Shown here piece by piece: positions 1 to 9,483 of a DNA stretch of 64,000 nt (within the stretch, counting starts at the first letter, position 1; each line of letters opens with the position of its first letter). The DNA comes from Asticcacaulis taihuensis. Lineage in GTDB: Bacteria > Pseudomonadota > Alphaproteobacteria > Caulobacterales > Caulobacteraceae. A program made the position numbers and the translations under genes. Location: assembly GCF_900100255.1 (NCBI RefSeq), contig NZ_FMTS01000001.1, positions 434,001 through 498,000 of the forward strand. The letters are read 5' to 3'. The notes under the pieces were generated by a model, which did not search any database, was not told the DNA's origin, and worked only from the letters and a program-made list of their open reading frames with translations.

Positions 1-893
1 CGACCGGCCTGATCGACAGCGTTGGCCGTTCGGGCCATATCAGCAACGTCGTTACCATCACCACACCGGTCGGCGGGGCGATACAGACCCTCGATGTTCG
101 CCAAGGCATGACCGTCAGTCAGGGACAGACCTTGGCCCAGGTGACGGGTCTGTCGACAGTCTGGCTTACAGCGTCTGTGCCTGAGGTCCAGGCCGGCCGC
201 ATAAGACTGAACCAGGCTGTGACGGCTGAGTTGGCGGCCTTTCCGGGTGAAACCTTCAGCGGCAGTGTCGCCGCCATTCTGCCGACAGCCCAGGCTGATA
301 GCCGGACGCTCAACGTGCGTGTCGAACTGCCCAATACGGGCGGCAGACTGCGTCCCGGCATGTTTGCCACGGTTCATCTCAGCGGAGATACTGGTCAGGC
401 CCTCTTCGTCCCGTCCGAATCCCTAATCCGTACCGGCAAACGCACCTTGGTGATGCTCGCTGCGGGCAAAGGCCGGTTTACACCGGTTGAGGTCCAGACC
501 GGCCGCGAAAGCGGTGACCGCACCGAAATCCTCGCCGGCCTCAATGAGGGCGACACGGTCGTAGCCTCCGGGCAATTCCTGATCGACTCGGAAGCGAGCC
601 TGGCCGGTATCAATGCCCGTCCCTTGACCTCTGCCCCACCGGCAGCGCCCGCCTCACCCCAAACGCTTTATCGGACCGACGGGGTGATTGAGCAGCTGAA
701 GGGCGAGTCGATTACCCTGAGCCATGGCCCTGTCCCCGCCATCGGTTGGCCGGCCATGACGATGACGTTCAAACTGTCATCGGCCACGCTCGCGAAGGGC
801 ATGAAGACAGGTGATCATGTGACATTCGGCTTTGTCCAAAAGCCCGATGGCCCGGTCATCGAACAGATCCGGCCGATGGGGGCGGTGCGATGA
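1..893 (+). CDS. cusB: CusB-like efflux adaptor with C-terminal CusF domain (5' partial)
   Basis: The frame is open from the window edge, so the N-terminus is missing. The visible part is the membrane-fusion adaptor of a heavy-metal RND pump: the end of the barrel-sandwich domain, then the beta-barrel and membrane-proximal domains (for example the stretches [17 protein letters not shown] and [11 protein letters not shown]). The last ~75 residues form a CusF-like domain with the copper motif [11 protein letters not shown], where W and the two M residues are the expected Cu(I)/Ag(I) ligands. Such fusions are known in CusB-family proteins. It would link the inner-membrane pump to an outer-membrane channel and pass Cu(I) on in the periplasm. 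The stop overlaps the next start (ATGA), implying translational coupling with cusA. Confidence 0.9.
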   Translation, partial: TGLIDSVGRSGHISNVVTITTPVGGAIQTLDVRQGMTVSQGQTLAQVTGLSTVWLTASVPEVQAGRIRLNQAVTAELAAFPGETFSGSVAAILPTAQADSRTLNVRVELPNTGGRLRPGMFATVHLSGDTGQALFVPSESLIRTGKRTLVMLAAGKGRFTPVEVQTGRESGDRTEILAGLNEGDTVVASGQFLIDSEASLAGINARPLTSAPPAAPASPQTLYRTDGVIEQLKGESITLSHGPVPAIGWPAMTMTFKLSSATLAKGMKTGDHVTFGFVQKPDGPVIEQIRPMGAVR

Positions 894-3800
894 TCGCTGC
901 CCTCATCCGCTGGTCCGTCACAAATCGCTTCTTCGTCATCCTGGCGACGATCGCCGTTATCGCCGGCGGCATATTCGCCATCAAGGCGACAGCCGTGGAC
1001 GCCTTGCCCGATCTCTCCGACGTGCAGGTCGTCATCCGCACCTCCTATGCTGGCCAGGCGCCTCAGATCGTCGAGAACCAAGTTACCTACCCGCTCGCCA
1101 CAACCATGCTGTCTGTGCCGGGGGCCAAAACGGTGCGCGGCTATTCCTTCTTCGGCGACAGCTTCGTCTATGTGCTATTCGAGGACGGCACCGACCTCTA
1201 CTGGGCGCGCTCGCGCGTCCTGGAATATCTCAATCAGGTACAGGGGCGCCTGCCGGCCGGCGCCAAGCCGTCCTTGGGTCCGGACGCAACCGGCGTGGGC
1301 TGGGTCTATGAATATGCGCTGATCGACAAGACCGGTCAGCACGACCTATCGCAATTGCGCGCCTTGCAGGACTGGTTCCTGCGCTACGAACTGAAGTCCC
1401 TGCCAGGCGTGGCCGAAGTCGCCAGCATCGGCGGCATGGTCAAGCAGTATCAGGTCGTGCTCGATCCGGTGAATCTCGCCGCCTATGGTGTCACCCACCA
1501 GAACGTGGTCTCCGCCATCCAGAACGCCAATGGCGAAAGCGGCGGCTCCGTGCTGGAACTGGCCGAAGCCGAATACATGGTCCGGGCGGGCGGCTACCTG
1601 AAGACGCTCGATGACTTCCGGGCCATCCCGTTGAAGACCGTGGCCGGCGGCGTCCCCGTCACTTTGGGTCAAGTCGCCACCATCCAGATCGGACCTGAGA
1701 TGCGCCGGGGCATCGCGGAACTGAACGGCCAGGGCGAGGTTGCCGGCGGCGTGGTCATCCTGCGTTCCGGCAAGAACGCCATGGAAACTATTTCCGCCGT
1801 CAAAGCCAAGCTGACTGAGCTGAAGAAAAGCCTGCCGCCGGGCGTCGAGGTCGTCACCACCTATGACCGGTCGCAACTGATCGACCGCGCCATCGGCAAC
1901 CTGCGCGAAAAGCTGATCGAGGAATTCCTGGTCGTTGCTATCGTCTGCGGCCTGTTCCTGTGGCATGTCCGCTCGGCGCTGGTCGCCATCCTCACCCTGC
2001 CAATCGGCGTTCTGATCGCGCTGATTGTCATGCACAGCCAGGGCGTCAACGCCAACATCATGTCCCTGGGCGGCATCGCCATCGCCATCGGCGCCATGGT
2101 GGATGCTGCCGTGGTCATGATCGAGAACGCGCACAAGAAGATCGAACACTGGACCCACGATCATTCGGGCGAGGTCCTGGAAGGCAACGAACGCTGGCGG
2201 GTTATCACCGAGGCCGCAACCGAAGTCGGCCCGGCCCTGTTCCTCAGCCTGCTCATCATCACCTTTTCCTTCATCCCGGTCTTCACCCTGCAAGGACAGG
2301 AAGGCCGGCTGTTCTCGCCGCTGGCCTTCACCAAGACCTACGCCATGGCGGGCGCGGCCATCTTGTCGGTCACGCTCGTGCCGGTGCTGATGGGCTATCT
2401 GATCCGGGGCAAGATCCCGGCGGAATCGTCAAATCCCCTCAACCGCTTCCTGACTCACATCTACCGTCCGGTCCTGGATGCGGCCATGCGGCGGCCGAAG
2501 ACCACCCTGCTGATCGCGGCTTTGGCTTTCATGACAACGGCCTGGCCGCTGACACGGCTCGGCGGTGAGTTCATGCCGCAGCTCGATGAGGGGGATCTGC
2601 TCTATATGCCGTCCGCCCTGCCCGGCCTGTCGGCGGACAAGGCGTCCGAACTGCTTCAGCAAACCGATCGCCTGATCAAGACCGTCCCCGAAGTCGCCAC
2701 CGTCTTCGGCAAGGCCGGGCGCGCCGAGAGCGCCACCGATCCGGCGCCGATGGAAATGTTCGAGACCACGATCCAGTTCAAGCCGCGCGATCAGTGGCGG
2801 CCGGGTATGACCCCGGACAAGCTGGTCGATGAACTGGACAAGACCGTCAAAGTTCCCGGCCTCGCCAATGTCTGGGTACCGCCGATCCGCAACCGGATCG
2901 ACATGCTGGCGACCGGCATCAAGAGTCCGATCGGCGTCAAGGTCTCCGGCAGCAATCTCGCCGAACTCGACCGTATCGCCCACGACGTCGAGACGGTGGC
3001 CAAAACCGTGCCGGGCGTCAGCTCGGCCCTGGCCGAACGCCTGACCGGCGGGCGCTATGTCGATGTCGACATCGATCGGACGACGGCGGGGCGCTACGGC
3101 CTCAATATCTCCGACGTCCAGTCGATCGTTTCCGGCGCGGTCGGCGGTGAGAACGTAGGTGAGACGGTCGATGGCCTGGCGCGCTATCCGATTAGTGTCC
3201 GTTACCCACGCGAACTCCGCGATAGCCTCGAAGGCCTCCGCCAACTGCCGATCCTTACCCCGATGGGCCAGCAGATAACGTTATCGACGGTTGCCAAGGT
3301 CGAGATCGCCGATGGCCCGCCGATGCTGAAGACCGAGAATGGCCGGCCTTCGACCTGGGTCTATGTCGATGTCCGAGACCGCGACCTCGCCTCGGTCGTC
3401 GGCGATTTGCAGAAGGCGGTTGCCAAGGACGTCAAGCTGTCGCCCGGCGTGTCGGTGGCCTATTCCGGCCAGTTCGAATATCTGCAACGGGCCCTCGAGC
3501 GTCTGAAGCTGGTCGTGCCGGCGACGCTCGTCATCATTTTCCTGCTGCTCTACGTCACCTTCGGCCGGTTTGACGAAGCCGCTCTGATCATGCTCACCTT
3601 GCCGTTTGCGCTGACTGGCGGGATCTGGACGCTGTATCTGCTGGGCTTCCACCACTCAGTCGCCACCGGCGTTGGTTTTATCGCGCTGGCCGGCGTTTCG
3701 GCCGAGTTCGGCGTGATCATGCTGATCTACCTCAAGGACGCGCTACGCAACCGGGGCGCCGACCCCACCCCTTCGGACGTCGAAGCCGCCATCCATGAAG

Positions 3801-4045
3801 GCGCACTGCTGCGCGTTCGTCCCAAAGCTATGACCGTCTGTGTTATCCTGGCCGGCCTCCTCCCCATCCTGTTCGGACACGGCGCCGGCTCCGAGGTCAT
3901 GAGCCGCATCGCGGCGCCCATGATCGGCGGCATGCTGACCGCGCCACTTTTGTCCATGCTTGTCGTACCCGCAGCGTATCTGTTGATCCGCCGGCGGCAA
4001 AGCGTACCTTCCCCGCAGCCTCTCAATCAAAGGAGATCATCATGA
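890..4045 (+). CDS. cusA: CusA-type Cu(I)/Ag(I) RND efflux pump
   Basis: A 1051-residue heavy-metal RND transporter of normal length, proton-driven, in the inner membrane. The TM4 signature [15 protein letters not shown] (about residues 398-412) is the monovalent-copper/silver type rather than the DFG...DG type of Zn/Co pumps. The three methionines lining the CusA metal path are all present in recognisable context: [16 protein letters not shown] and [12 protein letters not shown]. The gene starts inside the adaptor stop and its own stop overlaps the cusF-like start, giving a tight cusB-cusA-cusF operon. The outer-membrane cusC partner is probably upstream of the window. Copper/silver assignment is strong from motifs; actual substrate was not tested. 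Confidence 0.95.
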   Translation: MIAALIRWSVTNRFFVILATIAVIAGGIFAIKATAVDALPDLSDVQVVIRTSYAGQAPQIVENQVTYPLATTMLSVPGAKTVRGYSFFGDSFVYVLFEDGTDLYWARSRVLEYLNQVQGRLPAGAKPSLGPDATGVGWVYEYALIDKTGQHDLSQLRALQDWFLRYELKSLPGVAEVASIGGMVKQYQVVLDPVNLAAYGVTHQNVVSAIQNANGESGGSVLELAEAEYMVRAGGYLKTLDDFRAIPLKTVAGGVPVTLGQVATIQIGPEMRRGIAELNGQGEVAGGVVILRSGKNAMETISAVKAKLTELKKSLPPGVEVVTTYDRSQLIDRAIGNLREKLIEEFLVVAIVCGLFLWHVRSALVAILTLPIGVLIALIVMHSQGVNANIMSLGGIAIAIGAMVDAAVVMIENAHKKIEHWTHDHSGEVLEGNERWRVITEAATEVGPALFLSLLIITFSFIPVFTLQGQEGRLFSPLAFTKTYAMAGAAILSVTLVPVLMGYLIRGKIPAESSNPLNRFLTHIYRPVLDAAMRRPKTTLLIAALAFMTTAWPLTRLGGEFMPQLDEGDLLYMPSALPGLSADKASELLQQTDRLIKTVPEVATVFGKAGRAESATDPAPMEMFETTIQFKPRDQWRPGMTPDKLVDELDKTVKVPGLANVWVPPIRNRIDMLATGIKSPIGVKVSGSNLAELDRIAHDVETVAKTVPGVSSALAERLTGGRYVDVDIDRTTAGRYGLNISDVQSIVSGAVGGENVGETVDGLARYPISVRYPRELRDSLEGLRQLPILTPMGQQITLSTVAKVEIADGPPMLKTENGRPSTWVYVDVRDRDLASVVGDLQKAVAKDVKLSPGVSVAYSGQFEYLQRALERLKLVVPATLVIIFLLLYVTFGRFDEAALIMLTLPFALTGGIWTLYLLGFHHSVATGVGFIALAGVSAEFGVIMLIYLKDALRNRGADPTPSDVEAAIHEGALLRVRPKAMTVCVILAGLLPILFGHGAGSEVMSRIAAPMIGGMLTAPLLSMLVVPAAYLLIRRRQSVPSPQPLNQRRSS

Positions 4046-4446
4046 GAGCGAACCTGGTAACCACCCTATACATCCTGGCCTTCACCGCGGCCGTTTCGGC
4101 GTGCAGCCCCAAGCCCGCCGCCGACACTTCCTCCGCCTCTACCGAAAGCCCTGCTGCCGGGATGTCCGAAATGTCGGGTATGGCCGGCATGTCGGACATG
4201 TCCGGAATGACCATGGACTCGGCCGCGATGACCGGAACCGGTGTCGGCACCGTAACCGCCGTCGACAAGGCGGCCGGGACGATCACCATACAGCACGAAG
4301 CCATTCCGGCGGTCGATTGGCCGGCCATGACGATGGCCTTCAAGGCCAATCCGTCGTCGTTGCTCGACAAGGCCAAGGTGGGCCAGAAGGTGACGTTCGG
4401 CGTGTCCGTCAAAGGGAGCGACGCCGAGGTGACCTCCATTCAATAG
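4042..4446 (+). CDS. cusF: CusF-like copper-binding lipoprotein
   Basis: A 134-residue secreted protein. The N-terminus is hydrophobic and ends in a lipobox (residues AVSAC, Cys21), so it is probably a lipoprotein. A Met-rich stretch follows (repeated SxMSGM motifs, about residues 34-60). The C-terminal ~75 residues are a CusF domain with [11 protein letters not shown], the Cu(I)/Ag(I) site. It overlaps the cusA stop by 4 bases. By family knowledge it shuttles periplasmic Cu(I) to the Cus pump. It duplicates the CusF domain fused to the adaptor upstream. Confidence 0.9.
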   Translation: MRANLVTTLYILAFTAAVSACSPKPAADTSSASTESPAAGMSEMSGMAGMSDMSGMTMDSAAMTGTGVGTVTAVDKAAGTITIQHEAIPAVDWPAMTMAFKANPSSLLDKAKVGQKVTFGVSVKGSDAEVTSIQ

Positions 4447-4464
4447 CACCTGCGGCGGGCTGGC

Positions 4465-5076
4465 TTAGCCGACGCCATGCTCGATCAGCCGGCGGAAATG
4501 GGTGTCCATTTCCGCCGGTGTCGTCTTGGCGCCGTCGTCAAGCCATTGCGTCATCACGGCCATGAAGGCGCCGACGACAAAGGCAACGGTCGTATCGCGG
4601 CCGTCAGCCTTTCCACGCCCTTTCAATTCGGCGCGAACGAGGTCAGCCAGAATATCCCGGATGCTGCCAAGGCTGACGGACAGCCCCTCGCTTCCAATGA
4701 GCGCCCGGTAGGCCGGCAGATGGCGACGGGCGTGTTCGAACATGGCCAGTGTAAATCCAAATGGCCGCAGGTCGTCTGTCGTTTTCAGCCTGGCGTGGCT
4801 TTCGAGCAGCTCGACGCGGAGGTACTCCAGGCTCCGGCGCTTCAGGTCGTCCTTGCCCGTGAAATGCGTATAGAAGGTGGAACGGCCGACGCCGGCCCGG
4901 TCGCAAATTTCATGGATCGTAACCGCGTCGTACCCCTTCTCCTGCATCAAATGGAAAAAGGCACGTTCAAGCTTTGTCCGGGTTCGGGCAACCCGCCGGT
5001 CGATGGCCGGCAAGTTTGCTTCCTGGCCGTGCGCACCATGCATGTGCTGGTGGCCGTCGCCAGGTCTTTCCGTCAT
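4465..5076 (-). CDS. TetR/AcrR family transcriptional regulator
   Basis: A 203-residue protein with a typical TetR N-terminal HTH: the helix pair VTIHEICDRAGVGRSTFYTHF lies around residues 52-72, followed by a ligand-binding C-terminal domain. The first 20 residues are His-rich (GHQHMHGAHG), unusual for the family and possibly metal-binding. The start overlaps the stop of the upstream reductase gene (ATGA), so the two are cotranscribed. It lies convergent with the cus operon, 18 bases from the cusF-like stop. It may control the reductase or neighbouring efflux genes; the ligand is unknown. Confidence 0.88.
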   Translation of the reverse strand: MTERPGDGHQHMHGAHGQEANLPAIDRRVARTRTKLERAFFHLMQEKGYDAVTIHEICDRAGVGRSTFYTHFTGKDDLKRRSLEYLRVELLESHARLKTTDDLRPFGFTLAMFEHARRHLPAYRALIGSEGLSVSLGSIRDILADLVRAELKGRGKADGRDTTVAFVVGAFMAVMTQWLDDGAKTTPAEMDTHFRRLIEHGVG

Positions 5077-6077
5077 GTTCGATGTCCCGATCGCAGGAAG
5101 AATACGAGTTTCGCCAAAAGTAGCACGGCAGCAACGCCACCGACAGCGATCATGGCGGGATTCGACAGCTCGAAGCTACCAAGGCGCAGGACGAAAGCGC
5201 CGGCGGCAAGATGAGCGACGACGACCGCGGCGACCGCCAATACGATTCCGATCGTGAGAAGACTGCCCCGCTTTTTGCCGTGACCATGCGCCATGGTGAA
5301 CCCTCCGAATTCCTCGGCGAGCACATTTGCCGCCGGGACTTTTTCAGCCTTCAACACCGAACGCATGGCGGAAACCATGTCCGGCAGACCCGCGATGTAA
5401 TAGGTTGCCGGCATGAAGTTGCCGATGTGCCGCTTGATCAGGTTGGCATCGCTGCGGCCGCTCTCGCCGGCCCACGACGGCAGGTCGCCGCCGGTCATGG
5501 TCGGAACGAACACGAGATTGGCGTTTCGAGCGGCGAGGTCCTGCAACTCCACGAGAAACGGCGCGTCCTCGGGGGTGCGCGAGGCATAAAACAGCACAAG
5601 CTTCCGTGGCGTGGACCGCTCGAGAGTATCCCGAATCATGGAATAGGCCGGAACGACCCCTATTCCGCCGACGAGAAAGACGGCCGGCTCGATGGCGTTT
5701 TCGTCGAGGGCAAAGGCGCCATGCGGGGCGTTGACCAGCATCTCGATCCGCACGACCTCGCCCGTGTTCAAAGCCATGAGAGAGCGCTTGAAAGCCGTGT
5801 CGCGCATGCGCATGACGAAGACCAGGTCCTCATCATGGGGCGCGCTGGCGAAGGAGAAGAATCGCGTCTCCCCGCCCCTGTCGCGATAGGCCGGGTTAAG
5901 CATGGTCATCCGGACGTGCCGGCCGGCCTTGTAGACGAACCCGGCAGGCCGCTCGAAGCGGAATTCCCAGGTGTCTGTGGCAACCGGCGCCTTGCTTTTC
6001 AAAGCGACGTCGAAACCGACACGCTCCAATCCACCGGATTTGCCGCCATGCAGCCTTCGCATGCGTTCGTGATCCAT
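5073..6077 (-). CDS. Membrane-anchored FAD/NAD(P)H oxidoreductase
   Basis: A 334-residue protein using the ATG at 6077; the open frame extends further up but runs through the csoR operator and coding region. It has a ferredoxin-reductase-type FAD domain (RHVRMTML, then RFFSFASAP in place of the RxYS motif) and an NAD(P)-binding domain (VFLVGGIGVVPAYSMI). There is no 2Fe-2S domain. The last ~70 residues hold two transmembrane segments, so the enzyme probably sits on the membrane. It is divergent from csoR and translationally coupled to the TetR gene. Electron acceptor unknown; a role in copper or quinone redox stress is inference from context. Confidence 0.75.
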   Translation of the reverse strand: MDHERMRRLHGGKSGGLERVGFDVALKSKAPVATDTWEFRFERPAGFVYKAGRHVRMTMLNPAYRDRGGETRFFSFASAPHDEDLVFVMRMRDTAFKRSLMALNTGEVVRIEMLVNAPHGAFALDENAIEPAVFLVGGIGVVPAYSMIRDTLERSTPRKLVLFYASRTPEDAPFLVELQDLAARNANLVFVPTMTGGDLPSWAGESGRSDANLIKRHIGNFMPATYYIAGLPDMVSAMRSVLKAEKVPAANVLAEEFGGFTMAHGHGKKRGSLLTIGIVLAVAAVVVAHLAAGAFVLRLGSFELSNPAMIAVGGVAAVLLLAKLVFFLRSGHRT

Positions 6078-6217
6078 CGCCGTCGTCCTGTCGCCAAAAA
6101 CCTTGTCCGAAGCTATTCCACGCCCGAATTGATTCAAATCAGTTTTCCGGGACGAAATGGACCTACTGTCCAGCATGCGGGGAATTCTTCGCGAATGATT
6201 GGTTCGGGACCTTGCGA

Positions 6218-6256
6218 ATATACCCCATGGGGTATATATACCCCCTATAGGTATAT
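6218..6256. promoter_or_regulatory. Two adjacent CsoR-type palindromic operators
   Basis: A perfect 20-bp palindrome (ATATACCCCA and its complement, 6218-6237) is followed by a second imperfect one, ATACCCCCTATAGGTAT (6238-6254), that runs up to the csoR start codon. TACCC...GGGTA dyads with a G/C tract are typical CsoR/RcnR-family sites. Position fits autoregulation of csoR-copA; it may also affect the divergent reductase gene, whose start is ~140 bases away. Confidence 0.8.
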
Positions 6257-6542
6257 GGAGCCCCCCGTGTCGCAACATCCCAGTCACACCGAAGAAACGC
6301 CCCGTCTTAACCGCGCCATCGGCCAGCTTGAAGGCATTAAGCGGATGATCGGCGAAGGCCAGTACTGCGTCGATATCCTGACGCAACTGCGTGCCGTACG
6401 CAGCGCGATCAAGACGATCGAACTCAGCGTTCTGGAAAGGCACATGACGTCGTGCCTGGTGAAGTCCTGCCAGTGTGGCGACGAAACTCAGCGTGACAAG
6501 CAGATTGGCGAGATCATGCTGCTCCTCAAGAAGTACGAGTAA
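6255..6542 (+). CDS. csoR: CsoR-family copper-sensing repressor
   Basis: A 95-residue all-helical metal sensor. The family ligand set is visible: Cys38 (GQYCVDIL), His63 and Cys67 (ERHMTSCL); a further C-x-C lies at residues 72-74. The ATG at 6255 overlaps the second operator, while a GTG a few codons downstream is an alternative start. Start choice is uncertain because the ATG lies inside the palindrome. It is 5 bases upstream of the copper ATPase gene, so one transcript is likely. By family knowledge, Cu(I) binding releases it from DNA and induces the operon. Confidence 0.88.
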   Translation: MEPPVSQHPSHTEETPRLNRAIGQLEGIKRMIGEGQYCVDILTQLRAVRSAIKTIELSVLERHMTSCLVKSCQCGDETQRDKQIGEIMLLLKKYE

Positions 6543-6547
6543 ACACC

Positions 6548-8899
6548 ATGGACCATGAACACCACGGCGACGGCGCGACGAAGTCCTGCTGTCACGGAAA
6601 GAACGAAACGGCCGAAGCCGGCCAGTTCACCTGCCCGATGCATCCGGAAATCCGCCAGGACGGTCCCGGCCATTGCCCGATTTGCCACATGAACCTCGTT
6701 CCCGTCGATGAACAGACCGCGGAAAAGACGGCGGATCCATCGGATCACGACCATTGCAATCACCATGGGCACGACCAGGCTGCCAAACCGGTCCCGACAC
6801 CAAAGGCTGGCCAAGCCGTCATCTATACCTGTCCCATGCACCCGCAGATTCGCCGGGAAGGTCCGGGATCCTGCCCGATCTGCGGGATGGCGCTCGAACC
6901 CGAGACGATTACCCTGGAAGACACCGACAATCCTGAGCTTCGGGACATGACGCGCCGACTGTGGATTTCGTCGATCCTGTCGGCGCCGGTGGCGATTCTC
7001 GCCATGGGCGCCCACTTCGGGCTGTCTACCCTTATTCCCGACAGGATCTCCGTCTGGATACAGCTCGTCCTGGCGACGCCGGTCACCCTGTGGGGCGGAT
7101 GGCCGTTTCTCACGCGCGGCTGGGATTCACTGAAGACCCGCAACCTCAACATGTTCACCCTGATCGCCCTGGGCATCCTCGTCGCGTGGGGATATTCCGT
7201 CGTCGCCGTCCTGGCGCCGGACGCCTTCCCGCATATGCCCGGCATGACGCCCGACATCTATTTCGAGGCGGCGGCCATCATTACGACGCTGGTCCTGGTA
7301 GGCCAGGTTCTCGAACTGAAGGCCCGGGCCCAGACCGGTAACGCCATCCGGGCTCTTCTGAAGCTCGCACCGGCCACCGCGCATCGCCTGAAGGACGGTG
7401 ACGAAGAGACCATCCCGCTGGAGCAGGTCCAGGCCGGCGATCTGCTCCGCGTACGTCCGGGGGAGAAAATCCCGACCGATGGCGAAGTGGTCGAGGGATC
7501 GAGTCATGTCGACGAATCCATGCTGACCGGCGAATCGATGCCGGTCGCCAAGCAGACGGGCGACAAGGTCACCGGCGCTACCGTCAACCAGGCCGGAAGC
7601 TTTGTCATGAAGGCGACACGGGTTGGCAACGATACCCTTCTCGCCCAGATCGTGGCGCGTGTCGGCCAGGCCCAGCGCTCGCGCGCGCCCATCCAGCGCG
7701 TCGCCGACATCGTATCCGGTTACTTCGTGCCCGCCGTCGTCGCCGCTGCCGCTCTGACCTTCATCGCCTGGATGGTCTGGGGTCCCGAACCGAAGCTCGG
7801 TCACGCCATTCTGAACGCCATCGCCGTATTGATCATCGCCTGTCCCTGCGCGCTTGGCTTGGCGACGCCGATGTCGATCATGGCCGGGACCGGCCGCGCC
7901 GCTCGCGAAGGCATATTGGTACGCGATGCAGCGGTTCTAGAGGCCTTCGAAGGCGTCGACACGCTGGTCTTCGACAAGACGGGTACGCTGACGGAAGGCA
8001 AGCCGAAGCTGATCGCCGCCAAGGCCGTCGCCGGCTTTTCCGACGATCACCTGCTGGCCCTGGCCGCGGCCCTGGAAGCATCGAGCGAGCACCCGATTGC
8101 CGATGCCATTGTCCGCGGCGCGAAAGAGAAGGGACTGCCGAGCCTGAAGGTCGCGGACTTCCAATCGCCTACGGGCAAGGGCGTAACCGGAACGGTCGAC
8201 GGCGTTGCCGTGGCGCTCGGCAATTCCGCCCTGGTCGGAGAGAACGCGGAATTGACCGAGCTGGCCCGCCCCTTCCGGGAACAGGGACAGACCGCGGTCT
8301 ACGCGACCGTCGATGGCAAGCCCGCCGGCATAATCGTCGTCGCCGATCCCGTAAAGGCTTCCACACCCCAGGCCCTGAACGCCTTGAGGGCCGAAGGCCT
8401 TCGTCTCGTCATGTTGACCGGAGACAACGAAGCCACCGCCCGCGCCGTTGCCCGGACCCTCGGCATCGAGGATGTTGAAGCTGGCGTCCTGCCCGACCGA
8501 AAGGCGGAGGTGATCGAAGGGCTGATGGCCAAGGGCCGCAAGGTGGCCATGGCCGGGGACGGCGTCAACGACGCACCGGCACTTGCCGCCGCGACCGTGG
8601 GCATTGCCATGGGCAACGGCACCGACATCGCCATGGAAAGTGCGGGCATTACCCTCATCAAGGGCGATCTGCGCGGCATAGTCAAGGCGCGGACACTGAG
8701 CCAGGCTGTCATGCGTAATATCAAGCAGAACCTGGTTTTCGCCTTTGCCTATAACGTGGTGGGTGTGCCGATCGCCGCCGGCGTGCTTTATCCGGCCTTC
8801 GGTCTGCTGCTGTCGCCCATCATGGCCTCGGCAGCCATGGCCTTCAGCTCGGTTTCGGTCATCGCCAACAGCCTGCGCATCCGGAACACTCGCCTGTGA
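6548..8899 (+). CDS. copA: Cu(I)-exporting P1B-type ATPase
   Basis: A 783-residue CPx ATPase of the inner membrane. Instead of the usual N-terminal HMA domain it has a His/Cys-rich start and two heavy-metal-binding HMBD repeats (CPMHPEI...CPICHMNL near 29-52 and CPMHPQI...CPICGMAL near 97-120). Core motifs: [10 protein letters not shown] (Cys432/Cys434), phosphorylated Asp476 in [13 protein letters not shown] in the nucleotide domain, and GDGVNDAP (Asp671). It follows csoR by 5 bases and should export cytoplasmic Cu(I) (possibly Ag(I)) at the cost of ATP. Confidence 0.95.
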   Translation: MDHEHHGDGATKSCCHGKNETAEAGQFTCPMHPEIRQDGPGHCPICHMNLVPVDEQTAEKTADPSDHDHCNHHGHDQAAKPVPTPKAGQAVIYTCPMHPQIRREGPGSCPICGMALEPETITLEDTDNPELRDMTRRLWISSILSAPVAILAMGAHFGLSTLIPDRISVWIQLVLATPVTLWGGWPFLTRGWDSLKTRNLNMFTLIALGILVAWGYSVVAVLAPDAFPHMPGMTPDIYFEAAAIITTLVLVGQVLELKARAQTGNAIRALLKLAPATAHRLKDGDEETIPLEQVQAGDLLRVRPGEKIPTDGEVVEGSSHVDESMLTGESMPVAKQTGDKVTGATVNQAGSFVMKATRVGNDTLLAQIVARVGQAQRSRAPIQRVADIVSGYFVPAVVAAAALTFIAWMVWGPEPKLGHAILNAIAVLIIACPCALGLATPMSIMAGTGRAAREGILVRDAAVLEAFEGVDTLVFDKTGTLTEGKPKLIAAKAVAGFSDDHLLALAAALEASSEHPIADAIVRGAKEKGLPSLKVADFQSPTGKGVTGTVDGVAVALGNSALVGENAELTELARPFREQGQTAVYATVDGKPAGIIVVADPVKASTPQALNALRAEGLRLVMLTGDNEATARAVARTLGIEDVEAGVLPDRKAEVIEGLMAKGRKVAMAGDGVNDAPALAAATVGIAMGNGTDIAMESAGITLIKGDLRGIVKARTLSQAVMRNIKQNLVFAFAYNVVGVPIAAGVLYPAFGLLLSPIMASAAMAFSSVSVIANSLRIRNTRL

Positions 8900-8904
8900 G
8901 GCTT

Positions 8905-8935
8905 GCGCACCATACCCATTAGGGGTATGGTGCGC
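8905..8935. promoter_or_regulatory. 13-bp perfect inverted repeat containing a CsoR-like dyad
   Basis: Arms GCGCACCATACCC (8905-8917) and its complement (8923-8935) flank a 5-base loop. Its core ATACCCATTAGGGGTAT resembles the operators at 6218-6256. It lies just after the copper ATPase stop and ~50 bases before the next gene. It may be a terminator-like hairpin, a third CsoR operator for the cop genes, or both. No T-run follows directly. Confidence 0.6.
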
Positions 8936-8985
8936 ACTGCCGCTTTCTCATTTCTTTTTAACAACAATTGCTCTAACTGGCACAC

Positions 8986-9408
8986 ATGCTGAAGCTCTGG
9001 ACACGGTTGATTGTCGGACTGATATTTGTCTTCGTGACGATATCGGCGCCGATGCATGCCGCCGCCATGGGTGTCATGCATGAAGCCGCGTCGGCCTCGA
9101 CCGCACCGGCGGCAATGCCCGAAATGTCAGGCATGAGCGATGCGTGCGCCAAGGCCATGGCGGCCCAAATGTCGGCCGAAACGTCCGATGCCAAGGCGAA
9201 GCCGTCCAAGGCACCAAAAGGGCATGCTAACGGCTGCTGTTCTGAGGGCTGCAACTGCCCGCTCAGCCACTGTCCCGCCACCGCGCCGATCCTGGCGCTC
9301 GCGGAATATACCATTCTCCATGTCGAACCGATGACCGGTATCGGCACGGAGACGCAGACCCTGCGTTCCTATCTCGTCGAGACTTTGAAACGGCCTCCGA
9401 GAGCCTGA
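8986..9408 (+). CDS. Secreted Cys/Met-rich protein of unknown function
   Basis: A 140-residue protein with an N-terminal signal peptide (about residues 1-25). The mature part contains Met-rich sequence (MPEMSGMSDA) and a dense Cys/His patch (GCCSEGCNCPLSHCP, about residues 83-97), a plausible metal site. I do not recognise a named family. It sits between the copper ATPase and the multicopper oxidase on the same strand, after a CsoR-like dyad, so a periplasmic copper-binding role is inferred from composition and context only. Confidence 0.75.
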   Translation: MLKLWTRLIVGLIFVFVTISAPMHAAAMGVMHEAASASTAPAAMPEMSGMSDACAKAMAAQMSAETSDAKAKPSKAPKGHANGCCSEGCNCPLSHCPATAPILALAEYTILHVEPMTGIGTETQTLRSYLVETLKRPPRA

Positions 9409-9483
9409 TCCTGACAGACAAGACATCCCCGGTCACGCTCTGGCGTGCGCCTTCCCTTGTCCCTTTCCAGGAACATTTTCCCC

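Noticed and set aside
1346-2293. A 315-codon minus-strand open frame inside the cusA gene
   Set aside because: Asp/His/Gly-rich low-quality translation opposite a clear RND transporter.
5211-6254. A long plus-strand open frame running into csoR
   Set aside because: It overlaps the reductase gene on the other strand and crosses the csoR operators; only the last 95 codons look like protein.
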